A DNA stretch of 64,000 bases from Rhodospirillaceae bacterium (GCA_006969625.1 CP030885.1:3049430-3113429); one strand, 5' to 3'; counted from the stretch's first letter, positions 18,358 to 27,441 are shown. The notes: a model not told the origin generated them from the letters alone. Program-made: numbers and translations.

Positions 18358-19886
18358 TCGGCGGCGGGCTCCGGCAGGACGAGGTGATGGGCGAAGGCGC
18401 GCTGCCAGGCCTCCGGCCAGAGGTGGTTGGTGTCGATGTAAAGCTGACCCTGCGCCTGGCCGCCGCGCTCGCTCGCCGCGCGCAGGTCGAGCAGCGGCAG
18501 GCCGAGCCGGTCGGCGGCCTGGCGCAAGGTGCCGACGAAGCGCCGGTTCGCCGCCGCGAAGCGCAGGCGCACGTCTTCGGGCAAGAGCGAGAGGGGCGCG
18601 TTGCTGGCCGGTGGCGTGACCAGGATCGGCAGCGTCCCGCGCACCTTGCCTTCAGCGGCGACATAGGCCGCCAGCCGCGCCGCCAGCTCCTGCAGGCGCG
18701 CCTGCAGCTCGGTCTCGCTCAAGGCGTGTGCGCGCGAAAACAGCCCCTGGGTCAGCCGCAAGTCGAGCTCGCCGAGGCAGACGGCCGGGATCGCCCCTTT
18801 CGGCAGCCGGTCCCAGGCCGCCGAGAGCGCCGCCTTGAGAGGCGCCGTCTGTGCCTCCGGCGGTTCGGCCAGCAGGGCGCTCGGCGCCGCCTCCAGCAAC
18901 ACTTCCGGCAGCAGCAGCGCCTTGTGGCCCTGCCAGGGGACCACGAGGTGGCCGGCGCTGAGCACATGGCTGTCGCCGATCAGGCCGACGATATGCGCCA
19001 CCTCGCCGGCATACAGCTCAGGCTTCTCCTCCGGCTGGCGCAGCAGCGTGGACAGCAGCTCGCCCAGACTTGCGAACATGGCAACGCCGGAGGTGCCTTC
19101 GGTGGCGGCCTCTGCGGCACTGCGGGCGGCCGGTCGCTCCGCCTCGGCTTGGGCAAGCGCGCGGCGGGCGGCATTGGAATTGTTCTCGCGGTAGGCGGCA
19201 AGGGCCAGCAGCACGGCCTCGCTGTGCCGTTGCGCTGGCGTCTGCGCCATCGGCAGCCGGGCGAGATCGCGGTTACGTCCGGCGGCATAGAGGCTGCGGG
19301 CCAGCAGGCAAGCCGGATCCGCCTCGGCGCCCTGACGGCCTGCCGACAAACGCGCTGGCAGCAGGGTCTCGTTGACGGCAGCGAAGTCGCCTTGCCCGTA
19401 CGCCAGCGCCGCCAGCAGCGCGCGACCGCCGGCGACCTGCGGATCGACCGACAGCGCGCGTCGAGCCAGCTCCAGGGCGCCGGCAGGGTCGCTCGCTTCG
19501 AGCCGCAGTCGAGCCAGCATGAGCAGACCCACCGCATCGTCGGGGCGCCCATCGAGCAGCACCTCGAGACGGCGCTCGGCCTCCGCGGTGCGCCCGGCGG
19601 CTTGTAGCGCCTCAGCCAGCCCCCAGCTCGCCGCCGCGTTTTCCGGCGCAAGTTCGACGGCCCGGCTGAGGGCGGCGATGGCGGACTCGCGCTGGTTCAT
19701 TCGGAACAGCGCCACGCCGTAGAGGCGCTGCGCCTCCGCATGCTCCGGCCGAATCTGCAGCAGGTTGGCGGCGCGCTCCGCGGCGCTGTGCACATAACCG
19801 CGGGTCAGCAGACCGAGAATCTCGGCAATGTCGGTATCGACGGGCGGCGCCTCGGCGCGACCGTTGTCGGGGGTGTCCGTGGCCAT
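18354..19886 (-). CDS. TPR protein with SGNH-hydrolase-like C-terminal domain
   Basis: 510 residues from ATG 19886 (the frame extends upstream but MATDTPDN is the sensible start). Residues about 15-240 are tetratricopeptide-like repeats (AERAANLLQIRPEHAEAQRLYGVALF, here read in pieces; AALSRAVELAPENAAASWGLAEAL-type text). Residues about 310-505 look like an SGNH domain: block I is IGDSHVLSAG, and the closing DTNHLWPEAW matches the D-x-x-H block V. Such fusions are linked to cell-surface glycan modification or are of unknown role. The stop overlaps the purB start by four bases. Confidence 0.65.
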   Translation of the reverse strand: MATDTPDNGRAEAPPVDTDIAEILGLLTRGYVHSAAERAANLLQIRPEHAEAQRLYGVALFRMNQRESAIAALSRAVELAPENAAASWGLAEALQAAGRTAEAERRLEVLLDGRPDDAVGLLMLARLRLEASDPAGALELARRALSVDPQVAGGRALLAALAYGQGDFAAVNETLLPARLSAGRQGAEADPACLLARSLYAAGRNRDLARLPMAQTPAQRHSEAVLLALAAYRENNSNAARRALAQAEAERPAARSAAEAATEGTSGVAMFASLGELLSTLLRQPEEKPELYAGEVAHIVGLIGDSHVLSAGHLVVPWQGHKALLLPEVLLEAAPSALLAEPPEAQTAPLKAALSAAWDRLPKGAIPAVCLGELDLRLTQGLFSRAHALSETELQARLQELAARLAAYVAAEGKVRGTLPILVTPPASNAPLSLLPEDVRLRFAAANRRFVGTLRQAADRLGLPLLDLRAASERGGQAQGQLYIDTNHLWPEAWQRAFAHHLVLPEPAAE

Positions 19887-20024
19887 GAAGGAATCGATAG
19901 GTGGGTCCAGGGCTTCGGGCCGCACCATGCCCAAGCCGCCCGACCCACGCAAGCCGTGGCACATGCGCGGCCGTCGGCGTGGTTTCAGGCCATGCGGTCG
20001 TTTCGAAAAACGTCAAAATTTCCC

Positions 20025-20053
20025 TTGCGCCGGAAGAACTTTATTTCTATAAT
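20025..20053 (+). promoter_or_regulatory. Sigma-70 promoter of the DUF1127 gene
   Basis: TTGCGC at 20025-20030 and a perfect TATAAT at 20048-20053 are separated by 17 bases, in an AT-rich patch. It points at the DUF1127 start at 20075 with GGAGG at 20065-20069, so the leader is only about 15 bases. Confidence 0.75.
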
Positions 20054-20074
20054 TCTAGAAACATGGAGGACACC

Positions 20075-20344
20075 ATGATCCGCATTTCCATCCTGATCCG
20101 CGAACTCGTCGCCGCCTATCGCGAAGCGCGCGCCATCCGTTCGGCCGCGCGCGAGCTCTCGGCGCTCGGCCCGGAGATTCTTGCCGACATCGGCATTCCC
20201 GAGCACTGCCGCCACAGGATCGCCGCCGAGTTGGCGCTGGGCCGGGAGCGCCCGGCCGCCACGCCGGCGCCAGGCCGAGTAATCGCCTTTCCGGCCCCTG
20301 CCTGCCGGACTGCCGACGCACCACCGTCGTGCTGCGCCGCCTGA
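20075..20344 (+). CDS. DUF1127 small protein
   Basis: 89 residues from ATG 20075, with GGAGG five bases upstream. The DUF1127 core (REARAIRSAARELSAL, then LADIGIPEHCRHRIA) occupies residues about 15-57. A Pro/Ala tail containing Cys residues follows. DUF1127 proteins in alphaproteobacteria are short, strongly expressed and tied to phosphate, RNA turnover or stress adaptation. Here it has a near-consensus promoter and is followed by an ArsI-like gene. Confidence 0.82.
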   Translation: MIRISILIRELVAAYREARAIRSAARELSALGPEILADIGIPEHCRHRIAAELALGRERPAATPAPGRVIAFPAPACRTADAPPSCCAA

Positions 20345-20382
20345 GGCGCCCCATCGAGAAAGCTGCAAGGAGGTATCCAGCC

Positions 20383-20820
20383 ATGAAGCGCATCCACATC
20401 GGGCTCTCGGTCGCCGACGTGCCCGCATCCGTGGCCTTCTACACGCGTCTGTTCGGCGCCGAGCCGACGCTGGTCAAGGACGACTATGCCAAGTGGCAGC
20501 TCGAAGACCCGCGGGTCAACTTCTCGGTCTCCAAGCGCTGCGAGCAGCCTGGCGACTATCACCTGGGCATCCAGGTCGAGACCGCGGCGGAGTTGGCCGA
20601 TATCTCCGACCGACTGCGCCAAGCGGGCGAAACGCTGATGGCGGAGGGTCCGGCCACCTGCTGCTACCACCGCTCCGACAAGGCGTGGGTGAGCGATCCG
20701 CAGAACGTGCGCTGGGAGACATTCCTGACGCACGGCGAGGCGACGGTCTACGGCGAGGACAGCTTCACGCCACAGGTCGCGGAAGCGGGCCGGGGCCGCA
20801 ACGCGGGGTGCTGCGACTGA
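20383..20820 (+). CDS. ArsI/CadI-type vicinal-oxygen-chelate dioxygenase
   Basis: 145 residues; AAGGAGGT lies at 20367-20374. The N-terminus KRIHIGLSVADVPASVAFYTRLFG is the glyoxalase/VOC fold (quoted in parts: IHIGLSVADV, FYTRLFGAEP). The paired cysteines in GPATCCYHRSDKAWVSDP and the closing Cys-Cys-Asp are typical of the ArsI C-As lyase and CadI group. ArsI breaks the carbon-arsenic bond of organoarsenicals. No other ars gene (arsR, arsC, acr3) is nearby, so the function may differ. Confidence 0.75.
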   Translation: MKRIHIGLSVADVPASVAFYTRLFGAEPTLVKDDYAKWQLEDPRVNFSVSKRCEQPGDYHLGIQVETAAELADISDRLRQAGETLMAEGPATCCYHRSDKAWVSDPQNVRWETFLTHGEATVYGEDSFTPQVAEAGRGRNAGCCD

Positions 20821-20896
20821 GCCATGCCGAGAGCGGGATGGTGACCGTCCCAGAGCTGGTCTAGCCTTTCGGCGCACAACGCGACCGGAGCGCCGA

Positions 20897-21397
20897 ATGA
20901 TCACCCCCGCGTACGTGCGCATCTTCGCGCGCTACAACGCCTGGCAGAACGAAAACCTGATCGCGGCGGCGGACATGCTCGACGCGGTGGCACGGACGGC
21001 CGAGCGCGGTGCCTTCTTCGGCTCGATCGAGGCCACATTCAACCACCTGCTCTGGGCCGACCGCATCTGGATGCACCGGCTCGCCGGCCTGCCCAGGCCA
21101 AACGCGCGCTCGATCGCCGAGTCGGTGCAGGAAGTGCCGGATTGGCCAGCCTTCGTCGCCGCCAGGCGCAGCATGGACGCGGAAATCGAGGCGTGGGCCG
21201 AGACGCTGACGGAGGCAGACGTTGGGGGTGATCTGATCTGGTTCTCGGGCTCGGCCGGCCGCGAGCTTTCGAGGTCCACTGGCCTCGTCGTGGCGCACCT
21301 CTTCAATCACCAGACCCACCACCGCGGCCAGCTCCACGCGATGCTGACCGCGGCCGGCGCGACGCCGGGCGATACCGACCTTGCGCTGATGCCTTAG
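20897..21397 (+). CDS. DinB-family protein
   Basis: 166 residues. The DinB four-helix fold is indicated by YNAWQNENLIAAAD, the metal-binding stretch SIEATFNHLLWADRIWMHRL and the closing HLFNHQTHHRGQLHAML, in which the three metal-ligand histidines are present. DinB proteins are metal-dependent and include thiol-linked hydrolases; the exact reaction cannot be read. The gene ends convergently against bfr. Confidence 0.85.
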   Translation: MITPAYVRIFARYNAWQNENLIAAADMLDAVARTAERGAFFGSIEATFNHLLWADRIWMHRLAGLPRPNARSIAESVQEVPDWPAFVAARRSMDAEIEAWAETLTEADVGGDLIWFSGSAGRELSRSTGLVVAHLFNHQTHHRGQLHAMLTAAGATPGDTDLALMP

Positions 21398-21420
21398 GCT
21401 GGCTCGGCGGCCGCCCAGCC
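21397..21420. terminator. Inverted repeat between dinB-like gene and bfr
   Basis: GGCTGG at 21397-21402 pairs with CCAGCC at 21415-21420, enclosing the self-complementary GGCGGCCGCC. It occupies the gap between two convergent stops and could terminate both. It has no T-tract. Confidence 0.4.
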
Positions 21421-21915
21421 TCAGCTGTCCTGGGCGGTGCTGGCGTTCGGTTCGGACTGCAGCAGCAGGAAGCGCTCCAGACCCATCTTCTCGATCAGGC
21501 CGAGCTGGGTCTCCAGCCAGTCGACGTGCTCTTCCTCGTTCTCCAGGATCTTCTCGAAGAGCTCGCGGGTCACATAGTCGCGTACCTCCTCGCAGTGCTG
21601 GATGGCGTCGCGCAAGTCGGGAATCGCGGCCTGCTCGAGCGCCAGGTCGCATTCGAGGATCTCTTTCGTGTCCTCGCCGATCCGCAGCTTGTTCAGGTCT
21701 TGCAGGTTGGGCAGGCCTTCGAGGAAGAGGATGCGCTGGATCAGCTCGTCCGCGTGCTCCATCTCCTCGATGGATTCCTTGTATTCCTTCGTGGCGAGCT
21801 CGGAGATGCCCCAGTCCTGCAGCATGCGCGAGTGCAGGAAGTACTGGTTGATGGCGGTCAGTTCGTTGACCAGGATCTTGTTGAGGTGCTCGATGACCTT
21901 TGTATCGCCCTTCAC
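21421..21915 (-). CDS. bfr: Bacterioferritin
   Basis: 164 residues. Nearly the whole sequence follows the Bfr pattern: [26 protein letters not shown] start region (ferroxidase Glu18), [37 protein letters not shown], with the haem-ligand Met in EEMEHAD retained, and [17 protein letters not shown] near the end. It stores iron in a 24-mer with bound haem. It lies just downstream of bfd on the same strand, so storage and release are encoded together. Confidence 0.97.
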   Translation of the reverse strand: MKGDTKVIEHLNKILVNELTAINQYFLHSRMLQDWGISELATKEYKESIEEMEHADELIQRILFLEGLPNLQDLNKLRIGEDTKEILECDLALEQAAIPDLRDAIQHCEEVRDYVTRELFEKILENEEEHVDWLETQLGLIEKMGLERFLLLQSEPNASTAQDS

Positions 21916-21992
21916 GTCGATCTCCCCATTGGCGTCGCCAAGCCGGCGGTTCGGCTGGAACCTCGCCCCGGTCTAAATGGCCATTCTTTTTG

Positions 21993-22011
21993 CTGAAATG
22001 AGATAAATCAG
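21993..22011. promoter_or_regulatory. Inverted repeat upstream of bfr
   Basis: CTGA-N11-TCAG with an AT-rich interior lies about 80 bases upstream of the bfr ATG, in the 126-base gap between bfd and bfr. An iron-responsive operator would fit here, but it does not match a box I can name with confidence. Confidence 0.25.
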
Positions 22012-22041
22012 TCGCGCTTGGTCTGCACTCGCAGCATGCGC

Positions 22042-22248
22042 CTACTCCGCCGCGATCAGCAGCGGCTCCATCGCCCGAACCGGCTCGGAGCGCTCCCGGC
22101 CGACCAGCTCGCGCATCGTGTCGACACAACGCCCGCACTTCGGGCGTACGCCGTGATGCAGGTAGACCTTGGCGCAACTCGACGCGCCGGCATCGACCGC
22201 CTCGCGCACCTTGCGGCAGTTGATGTTGTGGCAGACGCAGACGATCAC
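22042..22248 (-). CDS. bfd: Bacterioferritin-associated ferredoxin-like protein
   Basis: 68 residues from GTG at 22248, giving VIVCVCHNINCRKVREAV at the N-terminus. The four cysteines (CVCH, then CGRC about 30 residues on) match the [2Fe-2S] BFD-like domain. Bfd reduces iron in bacterioferritin so it can be released. The start lacks a good ribosome site; an ATG at 22326 in the same frame would add 26 residues that are unlike the family. Confidence 0.85.
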   Translation of the reverse strand: MIVCVCHNINCRKVREAVDAGASSCAKVYLHHGVRPKCGRCVDTMRELVGRERSEPVRAMEPLLIAAE

Positions 22249-22291
22249 GGCGGATGCGGGCCCTTTACGATTGCGAACGACTTGCACTCGC

Positions 22292-22320
22292 AGATTTGGG
22301 CATCTGAGAACGAATGTCAA
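22292..22320 (-). promoter_or_regulatory. Possible bfd promoter
   Basis: On the minus strand TTGACA (22320-22315) and AAATCT (22297-22292) are separated by 17 bases. It would start a transcript about 40 bases before the chosen GTG, which supports the short form of bfd. Confidence 0.4.
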
Positions 22321-22368
22321 TTGCAATTCGGCTTGACGCCGACCGCGTCCGAAGGCCGCGTTGATGCC

Positions 22369-25300
22369 CTACATGGGGAGTTCCTCTTCGCCCAGGCTCA
22401 TCAGCGAGGCATTGCCGCCGGCGGCCGTGGTGTCGATCGAGACCACCCGCTCGACGGCGAAGCGCTTCAGGTAGTTGGGGCCACCGGCCTTGGGCCCCGT
22501 CCCCGACAGCCCTTCGCCGCCGAAGGGCTGCACGCCGACAATGGCGCCGATCATGTTACGATTGACGTAGGCGTTGCCGACCTTGGCCCGCCGCAGGATG
22601 AAGTCGGCGGTGGAGTCGATGCGGCTGTGGATCCCCAGCGTCAGGCCGTAGCGGCTCTCGTTGATCGCCTCGACCACCTTGTCGAGTCGGCTCGCCCGGT
22701 AGCGGACGACATGGACGATCGGCCCGAAATTCTCGCGCTGCAGACGGCCGAGAGACTCGATCTCGAAGCAGGCCGGGGCCACGAAGCAGCCGTGTGCGGT
22801 CTGTGGCCCCAGGGGTGAGCGGGCGACCAGGCGGCCCGCGGTGGTCATCGCCTTGTCGTGGCCGGCCAGCATGTCGCGCGCCTCCTCGTCGATCACCGGG
22901 CCAACGTCGGTCGCGAGATGGGCCGGATCGCCGACCCGCAGCTCGGCCATGGCGCCCGAGAGCATCTTCAGGGTGCGCTCGGCGATCTCCTCCTGCAGGT
23001 AGAGGACGCGCAGCGCGGAGCAGCGCTGGCCGGCGGATTGGAAGCCGGAAATCACGACGTCCTTGACCACCTGCTCGGGCAGCGCGGTGGAATCGACGAT
23101 CATCGCATTCTGCCCGCCAGTCTCGGCGATCAGCGGCACCATCGGCCCCTCGCGCGCCGCGAGCGCCCGGTTGATCGCCTGGCCCGTCTCGACCGACCCG
23201 GTGAAGGCGACCCCGCCGACACGCCCGTCCTTGACCAGCCGCCCGCCGATCTCGGCCCCGTCGCCGGGCAGCAGGTGCAACACGTCGCCGGGTACGCCGG
23301 CCCGATGCATCAGCTTGACCGCCGCCGCCGCCATCAGGCCGGTCTGCTCGGCCGGCTTGGCCAGGACCGCGTTGCCCGCCATCAGCGCCGCGGCGATCTG
23401 CCCGGTGAAGATCGCCAGCGGGAAGTTCCAGGGACTGATGCACAGGAAGACGCCGCGTCCGGCGTAGCGCAGCTCGTTGCGCTCGCCGGTCGGCCCCGGC
23501 ATGCGCTGGGGCATGGCGAAGACCTCGGCGCCGCGCAGGGCGTAGTAGCGGCAGAAGTCGACCGCTTCGCGCACCTCGGCCAAGGCGTCGCCGACGGTCT
23601 TGCCGGCTTCGCGCACGGCGATCGCCATCAGCTCCGCGCGGTTCTCCTCGTAGAGGTCGGCGATCCGGCTGAGCACCTTGGCGCGGGCTTCGGCCGGCGT
23701 ACGATCCCAGGGCTCGGCGGCGCGTGCGGCGCGCGCCAGCGCCTGCTCGGCGATCTCCGGCGTCGCCCAGACCGCCTCGCCGACCTGGCGGCGGCGGTCG
23801 GCCGGGTCGAGCACGGGACGCGGCCGGCCGGACTGCTCGACGCCGCCGACCAGCGGCGTGCAGCGCCAGGGCGTCGCCGCGTGGCGGGCCATCGCCTGGC
23901 CGAGCTCGGCGACGACGAGCGGGTCGGCCAGGTCAAGGCCCGCGGAGTTCCGGCGCGGCTGCGGGGCCTCGCCGCGGAAGAGGTCGCGCGGCAGCGGGAT
24001 CTGCGGGTGCGGGATCCGCTCCAGGCTCTCCACCCTGGCGACGGGGTCGGCGACGATCTCCTCGATCGGCAGGTGCTCGTCCTGGATGCGGTTGACGAAG
24101 GAGCTGTTGGCGCCGTTCTCCAACAGGCGCCGCACCAGGTAGGCCAGCAGGTCCTCGTGGCTGCCGACCGGGGCGTAGATACGGCACGGCACCCCCAGCT
24201 TGTCCGGCCCGACGATCTGCTCGTACAGCGTCTCGCCCATGCCGTGGAGGCGCTGGAACTCGAAGCTGTCGCCGGGCGGCCGGTTACCGGCCATCTCCAG
24301 GATCGCCGCCAGCGTGTGGGCGTTGTGGGTGGCGAACTGCGGATAGAAGGCCTGCTCGTCGGCCAGCAGCTTGGCTGCACAGGCCAGGTAGGAGACGTCG
24401 GTCGAGACCTTTCGGGTGAAGACCGGGTAGCCTTCCAACCCGCGTTCCTGCGCCAGCTTGATCTCGGTGTCCCAGTAGGCGCCCTTGACCAGCCGGACGT
24501 TGAGGCGCCGCCCGGCCCGGCGCGACAGCTCGGCCAGCCAGTCGACCAGGGCCGCACCGCGCTTCTGGTAGGCCTGGATGGCGAGGCCGAAGCCGGTCCA
24601 GTCCTTGAGGTCGGGGTCGCAGGCGACCTCGGCGATCACGTCGAGCGAAAGGTCCAGGCGGTCCGCCTCCTCGGCATCGATGCAAAAGCCCATGTTCTGC
24701 TCGGCGGCCATCACCGCCAGCTCTTTGAGGCGGGGGCGCAGCTCCGCCATCACCCGGTCGCGCTGGGCGAACTCGTAGCGCGGGTGCAGCGCCGAAAGCT
24801 TGACCGAGATACCGGGGCCCTCGTTGACCGCCTTGTCGGCACCGGCCCTGCCGATCGCACGGATCGCCGCGGCATAGGCTTCGAAGTAGCGCTCGGCATC
24901 GGCCATGGTGCGGGCGGCCTCGCCGAGCATGTCGTAGGAGTAGCGGTAGCCCTGACCCTCCAGCTCGCGCGCGCGGCTCAAAGCCTCCTTGATGGTACGG
25001 CCCATGACGAACTGGCGCCCGAGGATGCGCATCGCCTCGCGCACCGCCGCGCGGATCACCGGCTCGCCGGAGCGATGGATCATGCGGCGCAGGAAGCTGC
25101 CCAGGTCGACCCGTTCGCCGTCGTCGAGGCGGACGACGCGCCCGGTCAGCATCAGCGCCCAGGTCGAGGCGTTGACGAAGACCGACTCGCTCTTGCCCAG
25201 GTGGGTCTCCCACTCGGCCGTACCGATCTTGTCGGCGATCAGCTTGTCGAGGGTGAAGGCGTCGGGCACCCGCAGCATGGCCTCGGCGAGGCACATCAGC

Positions 25301-25548
25301 ACCACGCCTTCCTTGCTGGACAGCTCGTATTCGTGCAGGAAGGCGTCGATGCCGCCCTGGCTGACGCGCGCGGCGCGCACCGCCTGAACGAGCTGCCGCG
25401 CGGTCTCCGCCACCCGGTCGCGGGCGGGCGCGTCCAGGCGCGCAATCTCGGCCAGGCGGCGCACCACGCCAGCCTCGTCCGCCAGGGTGTCGGCGCGCAG
25501 CGCCTGGCGCAGCGGGCTCGCCTCGGCGAGCGCCGGATCGATCAGCAT
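22369..25548 (-). CDS. putA: PutA bifunctional proline dehydrogenase / glutamate semialdehyde dehydrogenase
   Basis: 1059 residues. The proline dehydrogenase barrel occupies roughly 180-470 (VKGAYWDTEIKLAQERG, CRIYAPVGSHEDLLAYLVRRLLENGANSSFV). The aldehyde dehydrogenase part spans about 550-1040, with GGQNAMIVDS and the catalytic Cys in SAGQRCSALRVL. It oxidises proline to glutamate at the membrane. There is no N-terminal ribbon-helix-helix region, so it is the enzyme-only type without the PutA repressor function. Starts with ATG at 25548. Confidence 0.97.
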   Translation of the reverse strand: MLIDPALAEASPLRQALRADTLADEAGVVRRLAEIARLDAPARDRVAETARQLVQAVRAARVSQGGIDAFLHEYELSSKEGVVLMCLAEAMLRVPDAFTLDKLIADKIGTAEWETHLGKSESVFVNASTWALMLTGRVVRLDDGERVDLGSFLRRMIHRSGEPVIRAAVREAMRILGRQFVMGRTIKEALSRARELEGQGYRYSYDMLGEAARTMADAERYFEAYAAAIRAIGRAGADKAVNEGPGISVKLSALHPRYEFAQRDRVMAELRPRLKELAVMAAEQNMGFCIDAEEADRLDLSLDVIAEVACDPDLKDWTGFGLAIQAYQKRGAALVDWLAELSRRAGRRLNVRLVKGAYWDTEIKLAQERGLEGYPVFTRKVSTDVSYLACAAKLLADEQAFYPQFATHNAHTLAAILEMAGNRPPGDSFEFQRLHGMGETLYEQIVGPDKLGVPCRIYAPVGSHEDLLAYLVRRLLENGANSSFVNRIQDEHLPIEEIVADPVARVESLERIPHPQIPLPRDLFRGEAPQPRRNSAGLDLADPLVVAELGQAMARHAATPWRCTPLVGGVEQSGRPRPVLDPADRRRQVGEAVWATPEIAEQALARAARAAEPWDRTPAEARAKVLSRIADLYEENRAELMAIAVREAGKTVGDALAEVREAVDFCRYYALRGAEVFAMPQRMPGPTGERNELRYAGRGVFLCISPWNFPLAIFTGQIAAALMAGNAVLAKPAEQTGLMAAAAVKLMHRAGVPGDVLHLLPGDGAEIGGRLVKDGRVGGVAFTGSVETGQAINRALAAREGPMVPLIAETGGQNAMIVDSTALPEQVVKDVVISGFQSAGQRCSALRVLYLQEEIAERTLKMLSGAMAELRVGDPAHLATDVGPVIDEEARDMLAGHDKAMTTAGRLVARSPLGPQTAHGCFVAPACFEIESLGRLQRENFGPIVHVVRYRASRLDKVVEAINESRYGLTLGIHSRIDSTADFILRRAKVGNAYVNRNMIGAIVGVQPFGGEGLSGTGPKAGGPNYLKRFAVERVVSIDTTAAGGNASLMSLGEEELPM

Positions 25549-25745
25549 GCAAAATCCCCGTTCCTGCGTGACATCGGCTCGGTCGTCAGGCGCAGACTAG
25601 ACCGAACGCGGGTCGGGATCAGCCCCACGACATCCAGCCTCTGGTGCGCCATAGCTTCACGGCGGCCCGGCGGGCGAAGCCCGCTTGCCCGCCGCCGGCC
25701 CGCCCGCCAGCATGTCGGGCACCGAGAACCGGAGGAGACGAGAGG

Positions 25746-26525
25746 ATGCTGCAGGCCGAGGTCGCAGGGCTGAGGGTGATCGTCACCGCCGGCGGCGCCG
25801 GCATCGGCCGCGCCATGGTGGAGAGCTTCGCCGCCCAGGGCGCCCAGGTCTTCACCTGCGACATCGACGGCGCGGCGCTGGAGGAGCTGGGGCGGGCGTG
25901 CCCGCAGGTCGGCCGCGAAATCGCCGACGTGGCCAACCCCGATGCGGTCGCCGCTCTGTTCGACGCGGCCCTTGGCCGGCTCGGCGGGCTCGACGTGCTG
26001 ATCAACAACGCCGGAATCGCCGGCCCGACGGCGCCGGTCGAGGAGATCGCGCCGGAAGACTGGCGGCGCACCCAGGCGGTCAATCTGGACGGCCTGTTCC
26101 ATTGCCTGCAGCAGGGCGTGCCGGCCCTCAAGGCGGCCGGCGGCGGCTGCATCGTCAACCTCTCCTCGGCCGCCGGCGTGCGCGGCTATCCCCTGCGCAC
26201 GGCCTATGTCGCCAGCAAGTGGGCGGTGGTGGGGATCACCAAGTCGCTGGCCATGGAGCTGGGGCGCTTCGGCATCCGCGTGAACGCGCTCTGCCCCGGT
26301 CCCGTGGAGGGAGAGCGGATCGACCGGGTGATCGCCGCCAAGGCCGCGGCGCGCGGCATCCCCGAGGCCGAGATGCGGGCGATCATGACCCAGGACACCT
26401 CGCTGAAAAGCTTCGTGACGGCGCAGGACATCGCCGACATGGCGCTCTACCTGGCCAGCCCCTCCGGCGCACGCCTGTCCGGCCAGGCGCTCAGCATCGA
26501 CGGCAACATCGAGGTGCTGCGGTAG
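25746..26525 (+). CDS. Short-chain dehydrogenase/reductase
   Basis: 259 residues, with the classical SDR pattern: cofactor loop TAGGAGIGRAM, NNAG at about residue 87, catalytic Ser in NLSSAAG and YVASKWAVVG (YxxxK). The Asp after beta-2 (CDIDG) points to NAD rather than NADP. Substrate unknown. It is divergent from putA, with about 200 bases between them, and convergent with a PagL-like gene. Confidence 0.9.
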   Translation: MLQAEVAGLRVIVTAGGAGIGRAMVESFAAQGAQVFTCDIDGAALEELGRACPQVGREIADVANPDAVAALFDAALGRLGGLDVLINNAGIAGPTAPVEEIAPEDWRRTQAVNLDGLFHCLQQGVPALKAAGGGCIVNLSSAAGVRGYPLRTAYVASKWAVVGITKSLAMELGRFGIRVNALCPGPVEGERIDRVIAAKAAARGIPEAEMRAIMTQDTSLKSFVTAQDIADMALYLASPSGARLSGQALSIDGNIEVLR

Positions 26526-26534
26526 GCGGTCGCT

Positions 26535-27116
26535 CTAAAAGGGGATCCAGAGGTTCAGCGCCACCATCTCCGTCCCGGGATTGACGTCGCCGAAGAGCTC
26601 GCCGTGGCTCATGTGATGGAAGCTGGCGCCGAGCCGCCAACCGCCCTCGGAGCGGTAGCCGACTTCGAAACCGCTGCGCAGCACGGCGACGCTGCCAAGG
26701 TCCTTGCCGCCGCCTTCGAAATAGAGGGCCGGGCCGGTCTCGAACCAGACGTAGAACATCTCATAGGGCAGCACGAAGTCGTGGCCGATGGCGCCATAGA
26801 CGATGGCACCGCCGTCGCTCGTCCCCGCCGCGCCGATCACCGGCCGAAAGCGGTAGAAATGCCAGTCGGGCAGATATTCGACACGGCCCTCGATGGCGGT
26901 GTCCTCGTCGTCGACCAGGTCGAAGGCGCCGATGCCGGCGCGCACGTACTGGCGATCCTTGTCGGCCTGCGGCGTGTCGTAGATGACGCCGAGGGCGACC
27001 GAAGCGACGGCGACGCCGGTGATCCAGCCGACCGCCGGGTCGGCCGCCGCGCGCTGCGGCGCGGCGAGGCCGGCAAGCAGGGCCACCGCGGCCAAGATTG
27101 AGGCTAGGCGCTTCAC
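26535..27116 (-). CDS. PagL-like lipid A 3-O-deacylase / acyloxyacyl hydrolase
   Basis: 193 residues from GTG at 27116, which follows a GGGGGGA stretch. A signal peptide (VKRLASILAAVALLAGLAAP) leads to an all-beta mature part ending in Phe (ALNLWIPF), as for outer-membrane barrels. FHHMSHGELFGDVNPG holds the His-x-Ser pair expected at the PagL active site. PagL removes a fatty acid from lipid A in the outer membrane. The tracrRNA reads towards this gene on the same strand. Confidence 0.72.
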   Translation of the reverse strand: MKRLASILAAVALLAGLAAPQRAAADPAVGWITGVAVASVALGVIYDTPQADKDRQYVRAGIGAFDLVDDEDTAIEGRVEYLPDWHFYRFRPVIGAAGTSDGGAIVYGAIGHDFVLPYEMFYVWFETGPALYFEGGGKDLGSVAVLRSGFEVGYRSEGGWRLGASFHHMSHGELFGDVNPGTEMVALNLWIPF

Positions 27117-27284
27117 GGAAACGATCCCCCCTTCCCCCGGGTTTGCCCCCGTATAGCCGAAGCCAAGGGCAGCCCGCAATGGCGGGCGGCGGAGACGAGG
27201 AGGGTCGGCGGGAGGCGGCGTCTCTCGCCAGCCACCGTCGATCGAGCGCTGGCGCGGGCCGCTTGCCGACGCTCTGTCGTCGAA

Positions 27285-27376
27285 GTGCAAGGGGCCGGCA
27301 CAGTGTCCGGCCCCGCTCTTGTGAGTCACAACGGCTCTTGTTAACCGCTGGACCGCAATTCCTCAGATGTCCATTC
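27285..27376 (-). ncRNA. tracrRNA: tracrRNA of the type II-C CRISPR system
   Basis: The minus strand at 27366-27345 is identical over 22 bases to the core of the array repeat (from CTGAGGAATT to CCAGCGG), so it is the anti-repeat. After one extra U it continues UAAC, which pairs with the GUU(G) at the crRNA repeat start, giving a nearly complete duplex with one bulged U. Downstream comes a small hairpin (TTGTG/CACAA around 27319-27333), then a strong GC hairpin (27291-27298 with 27307-27314), followed by TTGC. These two hairpins and the terminator exist only when reading the minus strand, which sets the direction. Ends are estimated; a promoter is not clear (TTGCGT-N17-CAAGAT upstream is weak). 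Confidence 0.8.
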
Positions 27377-27441
27377 ATCTTGCACGTTCTCCCGGGCACA
27401 CGCAATCTGGAATTGCGCGCACCACCATCGGGAGAAGTGCC

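Noticed and set aside
27345..27375. tracrRNA on the plus strand
   Set aside because: Pairing does not extend beyond the core in that orientation, and there are no downstream hairpins before cas9.
27367..27441. ATG start at 27367 for cas9
   Set aside because: It overlaps the tracrRNA anti-repeat and adds residues with no Cas9 likeness; TTG 27442 has a strong ribosome site.
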